Assembly (NCBI RefSeq): GCF_027247405.1
Contig: NZ_CP097463.1
Span: 1,736,001-1,800,000, forward strand
Origin: Jatrophihabitans cynanchi
GTDB taxonomy: Bacteria > Actinomycetota > Actinomycetes > Mycobacteriales > Jatrophihabitantaceae
Reading direction: 5' to 3'
Length of the DNA: 64,000 nt
This document shows positions 25,221 to 34,347 of the stretch, piece after piece. Positions within the stretch are counted from its first letter, which is position 1; each line of letters opens with the position of its first letter. The position numbers and the translations under genes were made by a program. Under the pieces are notes generated by a model that saw only the letters and a list, made by a program, of their open reading frames with translations, did not search any database and was not told where the DNA came from.

Positions 25221-26752
25221 CCGCGCCGGTCCTGCTGCGGCTGCACGACGACGATCCGGTCGCCGTGGCGCGTCGCGCGATCACGGCCGGCGAACGGCTC
25301 GCCGGACTGTCCGCCGGCGCCGGACTGTCCGCCGCCACCGACGTCCCGGCCGGGCACAAGGTCGCGCTGCGGCCGATCGCGGCCGGGGAGGCGGTACGCA
25401 AGTACGGGCAGGTGATCGGCCGCGCCACGTGCGACATCGCGGCGGGCAGCCACGTGCACACGCACAACCTGGCGATGCTCGAGTTCACCCATCCCGATGC
25501 GGCAGCCGGACCGGCCGCGCCGGCACCGGTGTTGCCGGCGGGCGAGCGGGCCACCTTCTCGGGCATCGTGCGCGCGGACGGGCGGGTCGCCACGCGCAAC
25601 TACATCGGCGTGCTGACCACGGTGAACTGCTCGGCCACGGCCGCGCGCCGGATCGCGGACACCATGACACTCACCGGCGAACTCGACGACTACCCGAACG
25701 TCGACGGCATCCTCGCGCTCACCCACAAGACCGGGTGCGGCATGGCCGGCGACGGCCCCGGCTTCGAGCTGCTCCGCCGCACCCTGGCCGGGTACGCGCG
25801 GCACGCCAACTTCGCCGCGCTGCTCGTGGTCGGCCTGGGCTGCGAGGTGAATCAGGTCGCCGCGCTCACCGACTCGCTGGAGCTGCCCGAGGGCGTCCCG
25901 CTGCACGCCATGACGATCCAGGAACTAGGAGGCACCAAGCACACCGTGGCCGCCGGGCTCGAGCAGGTGCGTGCCCTGCTGCCCGAGGTCAATGCGGTCC
26001 GCCGCGAGAGCGTGCCGGCGTCCGAGCTCGTCCTGGGCCTGCAGTGCGGCGGCAGCGACGGATGGTCCGGCATCACGGCCAACCCCGCGCTCGGGTATGC
26101 ATCCGATCTGCTCGTGCGAAACGGCGGCACCTCGATCCTGTCCGAGACGCCGGAGATCTACGGCGCCGAGCACCTGTTGACTGCGCGGGCCGCCACACCG
26201 CAGGTCGCCGCGCAACTGCTGGAGCGGATCCGGTGGTGGGAGCGGTACACGGCCGACAACGGCGGGTCGATGGACAACAACCCGTCCCCCGGCAACAAGG
26301 CGGGCGGCCTCACCACGATCCTGGAGAAGTCGCTCGGCGCGGTGGCAAAGGGCGGGACGAGCGTGCTGAGCCGGGTGTACGAGTACGCGCAACCCGTCGA
26401 CGGCAAGGGGTTCGCCTTCATGGACACGCCCGGCTACGACCCGGTTTCGGTCACCGGCCAGGTCGCCGGCGGCGCGAACGTCATCTGCTTCACCACCGGC
26501 CGCGGCTCGGCGTTCGGGGCCAAACCTGCACCGTCGATCAAGCTCGCCACGAACACCGCGATGTACCAGCGGATGAGCGGGGACATGGACCTGGACTGCG
26601 GGACGATCCTCGCCGATCGTACCGTGGCCGAGGTCGGCGCCGAGATCTTCGAACTCATCCTGCAGACCGCCTCCGGGCACAAGACCAACAGCGAACTGCT
26701 CGGCTACGGCGACGAGGAGTTCAACCCCTGGCAACTCGGCGCGGTGATGTAG
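25217..26752 (+). CDS. uxaA: Altronate dehydratase, full-length UxaA
   Basis: Dehydrates D-altronate to KDG in the galacturonate branch. 511 residues. An N-terminal SAF-like domain (VPAGHKVALRPIAAGEAVRKYGQ, shown here as VALRPIAAGEAVRKYGQ) spans about 1-95. The C-terminal catalytic domain has HKTGCGMAGDGPG near residue 176, LQCGGSDGWSGITANP near 275, DNNPSPGNKAGGLTTILEKS near 353 and CFTTGRGSAFG near 430. Cysteines and His suit an iron centre. Its presence with ManD shows that both glucuronate and galacturonate branches can feed KDG. Last gene of the plus-strand operon. Confidence 0.95.
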   Translation: MTAPVLLRLHDDDPVAVARRAITAGERLAGLSAGAGLSAATDVPAGHKVALRPIAAGEAVRKYGQVIGRATCDIAAGSHVHTHNLAMLEFTHPDAAAGPAAPAPVLPAGERATFSGIVRADGRVATRNYIGVLTTVNCSATAARRIADTMTLTGELDDYPNVDGILALTHKTGCGMAGDGPGFELLRRTLAGYARHANFAALLVVGLGCEVNQVAALTDSLELPEGVPLHAMTIQELGGTKHTVAAGLEQVRALLPEVNAVRRESVPASELVLGLQCGGSDGWSGITANPALGYASDLLVRNGGTSILSETPEIYGAEHLLTARAATPQVAAQLLERIRWWERYTADNGGSMDNNPSPGNKAGGLTTILEKSLGAVAKGGTSVLSRVYEYAQPVDGKGFAFMDTPGYDPVSVTGQVAGGANVICFTTGRGSAFGAKPAPSIKLATNTAMYQRMSGDMDLDCGTILADRTVAEVGAEIFELILQTASGHKTNSELLGYGDEEFNPWQLGAVM

Positions 26753-26857
26753 CGCCGCCGATCCGGCGCAGCCGGAACACTCATAAACATCGTTGTGCTC
26801 ATATAGCCAGCCGGCGTGACGTGTGCCGGACCCAGTCCGGGCTGGCACACTGTGGCC
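26753..26857. promoter_or_regulatory. Promoter region of the CitA-type kinase, with a 10-mer shared with the ABC operon
   Basis: This 105-base gap holds a short TCCGGC/GCCGGA hairpin just after uxaA, then an A+T-rich stretch (CACTCATAAACAT ... CTCATATAG). CGTTGTGCTC occurs at 26791-26800 and again at 32156-32165 upstream of the NitT-type operon. This may be a binding site for the response regulator at 28456. No clear -35/-10 pair. Confidence 0.35.
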
Positions 26858-28459
26858 GTGCGCTGGATCCGCGGTGGCCGCACGCTGTCCGCCCAGTTGT
26901 TGGCCGGCCACGTAGTCGTGCTGCTGCTCGCCGGCGCGGTCGGCTTCGCGCTCTGGGCGCGTGCCCTGCACGGGCGCCTGGACGGGCAGTACGAGCAGCG
27001 CGCGCTCGCCGTCGCGGCGGCCACCGCCAACGTCCCGCAGGTCATCACCGCGCTGACGGACCGTGACCCGGCCGGCATCCAGACCCTCGCCGAGCAGATC
27101 CGGGTGGCGACCGGAGCGTCGTACGTCGTGGTCATCGACCGATCGGGCGTGCGCTACTCGCACCCGAACCCGGCTCTCATCGGCCGACGGATCGAGGAGC
27201 CTGTGGTCGCCCTCGACGGGCACACGCACGTCGGCATCGACCCCGGTTCGCTCGGCCGCTCGGCGAACGGCAGGGCACCGGTCTTCGGAGCCGGTCGGAT
27301 CCCGATCGGTGAAGTCTCGGCCGGAGTGCTGGAGAAGGATGTCAGCGCGCAGGCCGTCGCCGAACTGGACGACGTGGCGGTCTACCTCGCGGTGGGCGCG
27401 GTCGCCGGGCTGCTCGTGTCCGTGCTGCTGGCGCGACGGCTCAAGCGCAAGACCTTCGGCCTGGAGCTGGACGAGATCGCCGCCCTGGTGCAAGAACGCG
27501 AGGCCACGCTGCACGGTATCCGCGAGGGTGTCGTCGCGGTCGACTCGACCGGGCGACTCACCCTGATCAACGATGAGGCCCACCTGCTGCTCGGCACCAG
27601 CGCCCCGGCGATCGGACGCCCGGTGCGGGACGTGATGCCCGCGGGCGAGATGGGCGACCGGCTGTTCGCGCCGAGCCCCGACGGTGAGGTCACCGACGTG
27701 GTGGTCCTGCACAACGGACGGGTCCTGGTCGGCAGCAGACGCGAGGTGCGGCACGCCTCACGGGTCCTGGGCTATGTCGTGACGCTGCGCGATCGCACCG
27801 ACCTCGAGCAGGCGCTGCGCGAACTCGACGAGAACCGCAGCCTGACCGACGCACTGCGCGCGCAGCAGCACGAGTTCTCCAACCGGATGCACGTGATCTC
27901 CGGGCTGCTCGACCTTGGCCGCTACGACGAGGCGATCGGCTACGCGACCGAGATCGACCAGCAGGCTGCCGCGCTCGCCGACGAACTCGCAGCGAACATT
28001 GACGATCCGCGGATCGTCGGGCTGCTGATCGCGAAGACGACAGTTGCTCGCGAACGGGGCGTCGAGCTGATGGTGAGCTGTCCCCGACGGCTGCACGTCC
28101 CGCCGCGGTGCAGTGCCGCGCTGGTCTCGATCATCGGCAACCTCGCGGACAACGCCCTGGAGGCGATCACCGGGGCGAACCCACCCGAGCGTGCCGTGTT
28201 CCTGCGGCTGGAGTCATCGGACGGCTCGATCACGATCGACGTGAGCGACACCGGTCCCGGGATCCCACCCGGCGCGGCCGAGGCCATCTTCAGCGGCGGC
28301 TGGTCGACGAAGCCACACCCGGACGGCAGGCAGCGCGGCCTGGGGCTGACCCTCGTCCGCGAGATCGTGCGCAGCTTCGGCGGCGACATCGCGGTGCAAC
28401 CGGGAGCCGGGGCGCGCTTCGTGGTGAGCCTACCGATCCCCGCGCCGGTGCGCCCATGA
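26858..28459 (+). CDS. CitA/DcuS-family sensor histidine kinase
   Basis: A membrane kinase of 533 residues. Helix 1 (LLAGHVVVLLLAGAVGFALW) and helix 2 near residue 165 bracket an extracytoplasmic Cache/PDC domain (VVVIDRSGVRYSHPNPALIG). A cytoplasmic PAS domain (REGVVAVDSTGRLTLIN) follows. The phosphoacceptor helix carries QQHEFSNRMHVISGLLDLG, and the ATPase domain has GNLADNALEAI and DTGPGIPPGAAEAIF. This architecture senses small carboxylates in CitA/DcuS/DctS. GTG 26858 was chosen near the first helix; GTGs at 26852 and 26816 are alternatives. ATGA overlap with the response regulator. Confidence 0.9.
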   Translation: MRWIRGGRTLSAQLLAGHVVVLLLAGAVGFALWARALHGRLDGQYEQRALAVAAATANVPQVITALTDRDPAGIQTLAEQIRVATGASYVVVIDRSGVRYSHPNPALIGRRIEEPVVALDGHTHVGIDPGSLGRSANGRAPVFGAGRIPIGEVSAGVLEKDVSAQAVAELDDVAVYLAVGAVAGLLVSVLLARRLKRKTFGLELDEIAALVQEREATLHGIREGVVAVDSTGRLTLINDEAHLLLGTSAPAIGRPVRDVMPAGEMGDRLFAPSPDGEVTDVVVLHNGRVLVGSRREVRHASRVLGYVVTLRDRTDLEQALRELDENRSLTDALRAQQHEFSNRMHVISGLLDLGRYDEAIGYATEIDQQAAALADELAANIDDPRIVGLLIAKTTVARERGVELMVSCPRRLHVPPRCSAALVSIIGNLADNALEAITGANPPERAVFLRLESSDGSITIDVSDTGPGIPPGAAEAIFSGGWSTKPHPDGRQRGLGLTLVREIVRSFGGDIAVQPGAGARFVVSLPIPAPVRP

Positions 28460-29145
28460 ACGAACGCCCGATCCGCGTGCTGGTCGTCGACGACGACTAT
28501 CGCGTCGCGGCGCTGCACTGCGAGTACGTCACCCGCATAGGCGGCTTCGAGGTCGTCGACTCGGCGCACACGGCGAGCGCGGCGCTGGCCGCGGTGCAGG
28601 CGAGCCGTCCCGATCTGGTCCTGCTCGACCTCTACCTGCCGGACGAGAACGGCCTGGCCTTGCTGCGCCGCTTCCGCGAGGGGGACCCGCCGCACCCGGA
28701 CGTCCTCGCCATCACCGCCGCCCGTGACTTGGCCACCGTGCGCACCGCGATGCAGCGTGGCGTCGTCGGCTACCTGGTCAAGCCGTTCTCACTGCGCACG
28801 CTCGTCGATCGCCTCGAGTCGTACCGCTCCCTGTGGCTGCGCGCGCGCATCGAAGGCGAGGTCGACCAGAACTCGATCGATCGGCTGTTCGCCTCGCTCA
28901 CCCCGCGCGAGCAGGCCGCCCACCTTCCGAAGGGACACTCCGAGCCCACGATGGCGCTGATCCGGGCCGAGTTCGGGGATGTGGACGCCGAGTGGTCGGC
29001 GACCGAGGTTGCCGACCACACCGGCATGAGCAGGGCGACCGCACAGCGCTACCTGTCGTTGCTGGTGCGCTCCGGCCAACTCGACGTGCGGCTGCGGTAC
29101 GGCACGACCGGCCGGCCCGAGCATCGCTATCGCAGAGCGCGCTGA
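28456..29145 (+). CDS. CitB/DcuR-family response regulator
   Basis: A 229-residue partner of the CitA-type kinase. The receiver domain has VLVVDDDYRVAALHCEY, phosphoacceptor LVLLDLYLPDENG near residue 55, and GYLVKPFSLRTL near 105. The C terminus (about 145-225) is a winged-helix DNA-binding domain with EVADHTGMSRATAQRYLSLL, typical of the CitB family. The start overlaps the kinase stop (ATGA). The convergent NitT/TauT-type importer genes are its most obvious candidate targets, since both leaders share a 10-mer; direct evidence is lacking. Confidence 0.92.
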   Translation: MNERPIRVLVVDDDYRVAALHCEYVTRIGGFEVVDSAHTASAALAAVQASRPDLVLLDLYLPDENGLALLRRFREGDPPHPDVLAITAARDLATVRTAMQRGVVGYLVKPFSLRTLVDRLESYRSLWLRARIEGEVDQNSIDRLFASLTPREQAAHLPKGHSEPTMALIRAEFGDVDAEWSATEVADHTGMSRATAQRYLSLLVRSGQLDVRLRYGTTGRPEHRYRRAR

Positions 29146-29169
29146 GGCCGGCCGGCAGGTCAGGGTGGG

Positions 29170-30249
29170 TCAGCCGTCGGCGCCCGCCGGGGTTGTCGTC
29201 GGGGTGAAGCCTTCGAGCTTGTTCGCCTGCAGCGCGAAGCTGTTCGTGAACGTGTTCGCCAGGGTCACCTTCGAGACGTCGGTGCCGAGCGTCTTCTCCA
29301 TCGCGTAGATGGTCTTCGGACCGTTGGCCGGCATGATGCCGTCCGGCAGGAACTGGCCCTTGTCGGTGGTGAGCCCCGCGATGTACTGCGCCTTGGTGAT
29401 CGTGCTGTTCTGGACGAACTGCTGCGGCAGCTTGTTCGCGATGTCTTCGGCGGAGTGCGTGGCGATCCAGTGCATCGTCGCGACGAGGGCGTCAACCACC
29501 TTCTGCGCAGCCGCCTTGTGCGAGTCCACCCACGAGGACAGGGCCAGGACGCCTGCGGCCGGCCAGGCGCCGCCGAGTGCTGCGGTCGCACCCTGCGTGG
29601 TCGCCAGGTCGATCGCCGAGTAGCCGAGCTTCTTGGTCTCCAGTGCGCCGACGGTCGGCTGGGTGGTCATGACGCACGCCGCGCTGCCGCGCTGGATCGC
29701 CGCGATGGCGGTGGCACCGGCCCCCACCGCGAGGGTGTGGTAGTCCTTGCGGCTGATCCCCTGCTGCGATGCGAGGAACTGGGTCAGCTCGTCCGTGCCG
29801 GAACCCAGGTCGGTGACACCGAGGGTCTTGCCCTTGAAGTCCGCCGCGGAGTGGACGCCGCTGTCGTTGCCGCACATCTCGCGTTCGCCGGGAGCACCGG
29901 AGAGCTGCACGATGTCCTCGACCTCCTTGCCCTTGGACTGGAAGTCGATCGTGTGGATGTACCAGGCGCCGGCCATGTCGACCTGTCCCGAGGCCATCGC
30001 GTCCTCGGCACCGACGCCGCCGTTGACCTCCGTCGACAGCTTCACGTTCACGCCGTACTTCTTGTAGTAGCCGAGGTTCTGCGCGAGCTGGTACGGCAGG
30101 TAGATCTGCTTGTCGATGCCGCCGACCATGAGCTTGACGGTGGGCAGTGCCGAGCTGCCCTTCGTCCCGCTGGCACTGCTGGAACAGGCCGCGGTAGCCC
30201 CGAGGGCAAGCGCCCCGATGGCCGCGACCGTGATGGCGCGTCTGAACAT
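29170..30249 (-). CDS. NitT/TauT-family ABC substrate-binding lipoprotein
   Basis: A 359-residue SsuA/TauA-like binding protein. The signal peptide ends in the lipobox TAACSSS near residue 21, followed by a Ser/Gly linker. The fold shows MVGGIDKQIYLPYQLAQNLG, then YYKKYGVNVKLST and ASGQVDMAGAWYIH. It would deliver a small organic anion, for example a sulfonate, aromatic acid or pyrimidine precursor; the sequence does not identify it. Last gene of a three-gene minus-strand operon (ATPase, permease, binding protein), convergent with the CitA/CitB pair. Confidence 0.9.
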   Translation of the reverse strand: MFRRAITVAAIGALALGATAACSSSASGTKGSSALPTVKLMVGGIDKQIYLPYQLAQNLGYYKKYGVNVKLSTEVNGGVGAEDAMASGQVDMAGAWYIHTIDFQSKGKEVEDIVQLSGAPGEREMCGNDSGVHSAADFKGKTLGVTDLGSGTDELTQFLASQQGISRKDYHTLAVGAGATAIAAIQRGSAACVMTTQPTVGALETKKLGYSAIDLATTQGATAALGGAWPAAGVLALSSWVDSHKAAAQKVVDALVATMHWIATHSAEDIANKLPQQFVQNSTITKAQYIAGLTTDKGQFLPDGIMPANGPKTIYAMEKTLGTDVSKVTLANTFTNSFALQANKLEGFTPTTTPAGADG

Positions 30250-30282
30250 GGGTGTTCCTTTCTGTTGGGTGGATCGAGCGGC

Positions 30283-31164
30283 TCAGATAGCCGTCGACTC
30301 CGAGTGACTGGGCGGCCGCCACGCCAGCACCCGCTTCTCGAGCAGGGTGAGCAGGAACTCGGCGACGAGCGTGACGACTGCCATGATCGCCATGCCGGCG
30401 AAGACCGTGTTCGGGTCGAACCGGTTCTGCGCCTGGGTGATCACCAGGCCCATGCCGCGCTGCGAACCGAGCACCTCGCCGACGAGCGCGCCGATGATGG
30501 CGAAGCCGAACGCGGTGTGCAGGCTTGCGATGATCCAGGTCAGCGCCGACGGGATGGTGACGTGCCGGGCGACCTGCAACGACGATGCGCCGAGCACCCG
30601 GACGTTCGCGACGAGGTTCGGGTTGACCTCGCGGACGCCCTGGTAGGCGTTGAAGAACACGATGAAGAACACCAACACCGCTGCGAGCAGCACCTTCGGG
30701 AAGGTGCCCAGCCCGAACGCCACCAGGAAGATCGATCCGAGGATGATCCGCGGAACGGCGTTCAGCACCTTGATGTAGGGGCTGAGGACGTCCGAGAGGA
30801 AGCGGTTCTGGCCCAACAGCAGGCCGAGCACCACGCCCGCCGCGGTGCCGAGGAAGAAGCCGTAGACGGCCTCCTTGAGCGTCACCGCGATGTCGTCCCA
30901 GATCGACCCGAACTCGGTGCCCTTCGTGAAGAGCGTCACCAGTGCGTCCCAGATCATCGACGGCTGGCCGAAGAAGAACTTGTCGACCCACTGCTCGGCG
31001 GTGCACAACTGCCAGCCACCGACGATGAACACAGCGAAGCCCAGCCGCGCGAGCCAGAGCAGCATGAGGCGGCGCCGCTTGGCCCGCCGCCCCGCGAGCT
31101 TGACGGCTGCGTCGCTCTCCAGCTGCGCCGGCTGCGCGAGCAGCACGTGCGGAATCGTGGTCAT
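30283..31164 (-). CDS. NitT/TauT-family ABC permease
   Basis: An inner-membrane permease of 293 residues with about six helices. The first is LARLGFAVFIVGGWQLC, and the later EAA-type loop is RVLGASSLQVARHVTIPSAL near residue 195. GFGLGTFPK-like turns (FGLGTFPKVLLAAVLVFF) are typical of SsuC/TauC. Start ATG 31164 overlaps the ATPase stop by four bases. It is followed 33 bases later by the binding-protein gene. Confidence 0.92.
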   Translation of the reverse strand: MTTIPHVLLAQPAQLESDAAVKLAGRRAKRRRLMLLWLARLGFAVFIVGGWQLCTAEQWVDKFFFGQPSMIWDALVTLFTKGTEFGSIWDDIAVTLKEAVYGFFLGTAAGVVLGLLLGQNRFLSDVLSPYIKVLNAVPRIILGSIFLVAFGLGTFPKVLLAAVLVFFIVFFNAYQGVREVNPNLVANVRVLGASSLQVARHVTIPSALTWIIASLHTAFGFAIIGALVGEVLGSQRGMGLVITQAQNRFDPNTVFAGMAIMAVVTLVAEFLLTLLEKRVLAWRPPSHSESTAI

Positions 31165-32024
31165 GCCGCTGCGCCTGACGTGCGTGCGTAGGCCCGTTCG
31201 ACCTCTTCCTTCAGCGACGACCAGATCTGGTCCTGCAGCTCGAGGAAGCGCTGCTCGTGCCGGATCGCCTGGACCTCGCCGCGCGGCCGGGGCAGGTCGA
31301 TGTCGAAGCTCTGCTTGATCGAGCCGGGGCTGCTCGTCATGATCAGCACCCGGTCGGCCAGGGCGACTGCTTCGTCCAGGTCGTGCGTGATGAACAGGAC
31401 CGACGGGCGCAGCTGCTCCCACAACCCGAGCAGTTCGGTCTGCATGATCGCCTTGGTCTGCACGTCCAGCGCGCCGAACGGCTCGTCCATCAGCAGGATG
31501 CGGGGCGAGTTGATCAGGGCGGCGGCCATTGCCACGCGCTTGCGCATGCCGCCGGACAGCTGGTGCGGGTAGCGGTCCTCGAACCCGGACAGCCCGACGC
31601 GCCGCAACCAGTCGCGGGCGAGCGCGATCGCGTCCTTCTTGCCCATCCCGTTGAGGACGGGCCCGATCATCACGTTGCTGAGCACGTTCTTCCACGGGAA
31701 CAGCGCGTCCGCCTGGAACATGAAACTGACGCCTTCGGTCACGCCGCGCACCTCGTGCCCGCCGACGCGTACCGAGCCGGCACTCGGCCGCTCCAGGCCG
31801 GACACCTGCCCGAGCGTCGTGGACTTGCCGCATCCGGTGGGGCCGACGATGGCACAGAACTGCCCCGGCTCGACGGTGAGCGATACGTCGTGGATCGCGG
31901 TGAACGGTTCGCCCGATCGGGTCATGAATCGCTTTGTCAGGTGGCTGATCTCGATGCGCGCCGCGCCTGTGGACGACGCGCCGGCCGATGCCGCGGCGTG
32001 GTGCTGCGGTGGTTTCGCGGCCAT
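31161..32024 (-). CDS. NitT/TauT-family ABC ATP-binding protein
   Basis: The ATPase of the importer, 287 residues, SsuB/TauB type. An Ala-rich N-terminal extension precedes HLTKRFMTRSGEPFTAI. Walker A is GPTGCGKST near residue 62, the Q-loop FMFQADALFPWKN, the signature QLSGGMRKRVAMAAAL, Walker B ILLMDEPFGALD and the switch FITHDLDEA. The start at 32024 has AAAGGAG seven bases upstream. First gene of the operon. Confidence 0.94.
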   Translation of the reverse strand: MAAKPPQHHAAASAGASSTGAARIEISHLTKRFMTRSGEPFTAIHDVSLTVEPGQFCAIVGPTGCGKSTTLGQVSGLERPSAGSVRVGGHEVRGVTEGVSFMFQADALFPWKNVLSNVMIGPVLNGMGKKDAIALARDWLRRVGLSGFEDRYPHQLSGGMRKRVAMAAALINSPRILLMDEPFGALDVQTKAIMQTELLGLWEQLRPSVLFITHDLDEAVALADRVLIMTSSPGSIKQSFDIDLPRPRGEVQAIRHEQRFLELQDQIWSSLKEEVERAYARTSGAAA

Positions 32025-32264
32025 TGGGGGCTCCTTTGCTTCGCTGAGCCGGCGGGCGCGATGTGGCGCCGATCACCGGTGGAAGCAGACTCTAGGAACC
32101 CGCACCTGCCCGGGGCGCGCTTTAGAGAGCAGCGCGGCTTAGTCGCATACTTCGCCGTTGTGCTCGTTGTGCGCGCCGGCCGGCTACATGTGACCTTCGG
32201 CCCTACGGACGGTGCCGACCCGCTTCATAACCTGCAGGCACAAGGGAGCAAGGAGTGAGGACTC
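32025..32264. other. Divergent intergenic region, ABC operon and ferritin-like gene
   Basis: 240 bases without a gene. It contains CGTTGTGCTC at 32156-32165 followed by a TTGTGC repeat, matching a site upstream of the CitA-type kinase. An A+T-rich TTTAGAGAGC lies near 32121. A ribosome site AAGGAG precedes the gene at 32265. No confident promoter pair was identified. Confidence 0.4.
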
Positions 32265-32741
32265 ATGGCCGGCGAACGCGTCACCGTGCTCGAGCTGCGT
32301 GATCACCTGCAGTCGCACGTCCAGAACGAAGAAGCGATCCTCAACGAGTACGTCGAGGCCACCGACGGCACCCAGTCCAAGGCGTTGCGGTACCTCGTCG
32401 ACCTGATCGTGAAGGACGAACGCCGGCACCACCAGATCTTCAGCGACCTGGCGGAGACCCTGCAGTATCAGGTCGGCGTCCCCGGTCCGGAGCTGGTGGT
32501 CCCCGACATGGACTTCGACCGTGCCGACGGTGCCGCGACGTCCGAGATCATCGAGCGGCTGCTTCGCTTCGAGCTGGAGGACAAGCGCGAGCTGAAGGAG
32601 CTACGCAAGAAGCTCAAGGCCTTCGAGGACTGGACGCTGCACGCGTTGCTCGTCGAGCTGATGCAGCGCGACACCGAGAAGCACATCGCGATCCTGAAGT
32701 TCGCGAAGAAGCACACCAACCGCAAGCGCCAACCGCGCTGA
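32265..32741 (+). CDS. Ferritin-like / DUF892-like helical protein, possible di-iron site
   Basis: A 158-residue, highly charged, mostly helical soluble protein. Four helices carry acidic and histidine residues spaced as in ferritin-like proteins: HVQNEEAILNEYVE near residue 18, VKDERRHHQIFSDL near 48, ERLLRFELEDKRELKEL near 95 and MQRDTEKHIAILKF near 132. The Glu-x-x-His patterns could bind two metals. No known enzyme name can be assigned. ATG 32265 has AAGGAG upstream. Convergent with guaA. Confidence 0.65.
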   Translation: MAGERVTVLELRDHLQSHVQNEEAILNEYVEATDGTQSKALRYLVDLIVKDERRHHQIFSDLAETLQYQVGVPGPELVVPDMDFDRADGAATSEIIERLLRFELEDKRELKELRKKLKAFEDWTLHALLVELMQRDTEKHIAILKFAKKHTNRKRQPR

Positions 32742-32786
32742 CGGCAACGCAGTGCTTGCTTGATCTTGGGCCGTCCACCGGGTGTC

Positions 32787-34337
32787 CTACTCCCACTCGA
32801 TGGTGCCGGGGGGCTTGGACGTCACGTCCAGCACTACCCGGTTCACCTCGCGCACCTCGTTGGTGATGCGGGTGGAGATGCGCTCCAGCACGTCGTAGGG
32901 CACCCGCGTCCAGTCGGCGGTCATCGCGTCCTCGGACGACACCGGCCGCAACACGACCGGGTGGCCGTAGGTGCGCCCGTCGCCCTGCACTCCCACCGAG
33001 CGGACGTCGGCGAGCAGCACGACCGGGCACTGCCAGATCTCGCGGTCCAGGCCGGCGGCGGACAGTTCGGCGCGGGCGATCGCGTCGGCGCGGCGCAGGA
33101 TGTCCAACCGGGCCGCCGTGACCTCGCCGACGATGCGGATGCCGAGGCCGGGCCCGGGGAACGGCTGGCGCCAGATGATCTCGGCCGGCAGCCCGAGTTG
33201 CTCGCCCACCCGGCGCACCTCGTCCTTGAACAGCGCGCGTAGCGGCTCGACCAGCCCGAACTGCAGGTCGTCCGGCAGGCCCCCGACGTTGTGGTGCGAC
33301 TTGATGTTCGCGGTGCCGGTGCCGCCGCCGGACTCGACGACGTCCGGGTACAGCGTGCCCTGCACGAGGAAGTCGACCGAGTCGCCGCCGCTGACCACCT
33401 CGCGGGCAGCCAGCTCGAAGACCCGGATGAACTCGCGGCCGATGATCTTGCGCTTCTCCTCCGGATCGCTGACGCCGGCCAGCGCGGCGAGGAACCGGTC
33501 CTGCGCGTGCACGACCTTCAGCCGCACCCCGGTCGCCGCGACGAAGTCACGCTCCACCTGCTCGGGCTCGCCGGCCCGTAGCAGCCCGTGGTCGACGAAC
33601 ACGCAGGTGAGCTGGTCGCCGATCGCCCGCTGCACCAGCGCCGCCGCGACTGCCGAGTCGACGCCACCGGACAGCGCGCACAGCACCTGTTTGCCGCCGA
33701 CCTGCGAACGGATCGCGGCCACCTGCTCGTCGATGATGTTCGCCTCGGTCCAGCTCGGGCGGGCACCGGCGACGTCGTACAGGAAGTGCGTCAGGATGGC
33801 CTGGCCGTGCTCGGAGTGCAGCACCTCCGGGTGGAACTGGACGCCCGCCAGCCCGCGCTCGGTGCACTCGAAGGCGGCGACCGGAGCGCCGGACGTGCTT
33901 GCGGTGACGGTGAATCCGGCCGGTGCGGCAGTGACCGCGTCGCCGTGACTCATCCACACCTGCTGCTCAACGGGCAGGCCGCGCAGCAGCACCCCGCCGC
34001 CGGTGACGTGCAGCGCGGTACGTCCGAACTCCGAACCGCCGGTATGGGCGACCTCGCCGCCGAGTGCCTGGGTCATCGACTGGAAGCCGTAGCAGATGCC
34101 GAACACCGGCACGCCCGCCTCGAACAGTGCCGGATCGGTGCGCGGCGCGCCGTCGGTGTAGACGCTGGCAGGCCCGCCGGACAGGATGATCGCCTTCGGC
34201 TCGCGGGCGAGCAGCTCGGCGACCGGCATCGTGTGCGGCACGATCTCGGAGTACACGTGCGCCTCGCGCACCCGCCGGGCGATCAACTGCGCGTACTGAG
34301 CCCCGTAGTCGACGACGAGGACGAGATCGGCCCGCAT
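32787..34337 (-). CDS. guaA: GMP synthase (glutamine-hydrolysing)
   Basis: Converts XMP to GMP using glutamine and ATP, 516 residues. The N-terminal glutaminase has the nucleophile in [10 protein letters not shown] near residue 82 and the partner His/Glu in FHPEVLHSE near 170. The ATP pyrophosphatase P-loop is [10 protein letters not shown] near 220, and the C-terminal dimerisation domain ends KPPGTIEWE. In one strand-block with guaB and guaB3, though separated by six kb. An SDR gene ends ten bases upstream and may share its transcript. Confidence 0.98.
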   Translation of the reverse strand: MRADLVLVVDYGAQYAQLIARRVREAHVYSEIVPHTMPVAELLAREPKAIILSGGPASVYTDGAPRTDPALFEAGVPVFGICYGFQSMTQALGGEVAHTGGSEFGRTALHVTGGGVLLRGLPVEQQVWMSHGDAVTAAPAGFTVTASTSGAPVAAFECTERGLAGVQFHPEVLHSEHGQAILTHFLYDVAGARPSWTEANIIDEQVAAIRSQVGGKQVLCALSGGVDSAVAAALVQRAIGDQLTCVFVDHGLLRAGEPEQVERDFVAATGVRLKVVHAQDRFLAALAGVSDPEEKRKIIGREFIRVFELAAREVVSGGDSVDFLVQGTLYPDVVESGGGTGTANIKSHHNVGGLPDDLQFGLVEPLRALFKDEVRRVGEQLGLPAEIIWRQPFPGPGLGIRIVGEVTAARLDILRRADAIARAELSAAGLDREIWQCPVVLLADVRSVGVQGDGRTYGHPVVLRPVSSEDAMTADWTRVPYDVLERISTRITNEVREVNRVVLDVTSKPPGTIEWE

Positions 34338-34347
34338 GCCGAGCAGT

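Noticed and set aside
14036-26752. Hexuronate cluster as a mobile genomic island
   Set aside because: No integrase, transposase, tRNA or flanking direct repeat was found, and base and codon use look like the neighbours. A simple accessory regulon is the safer reading.
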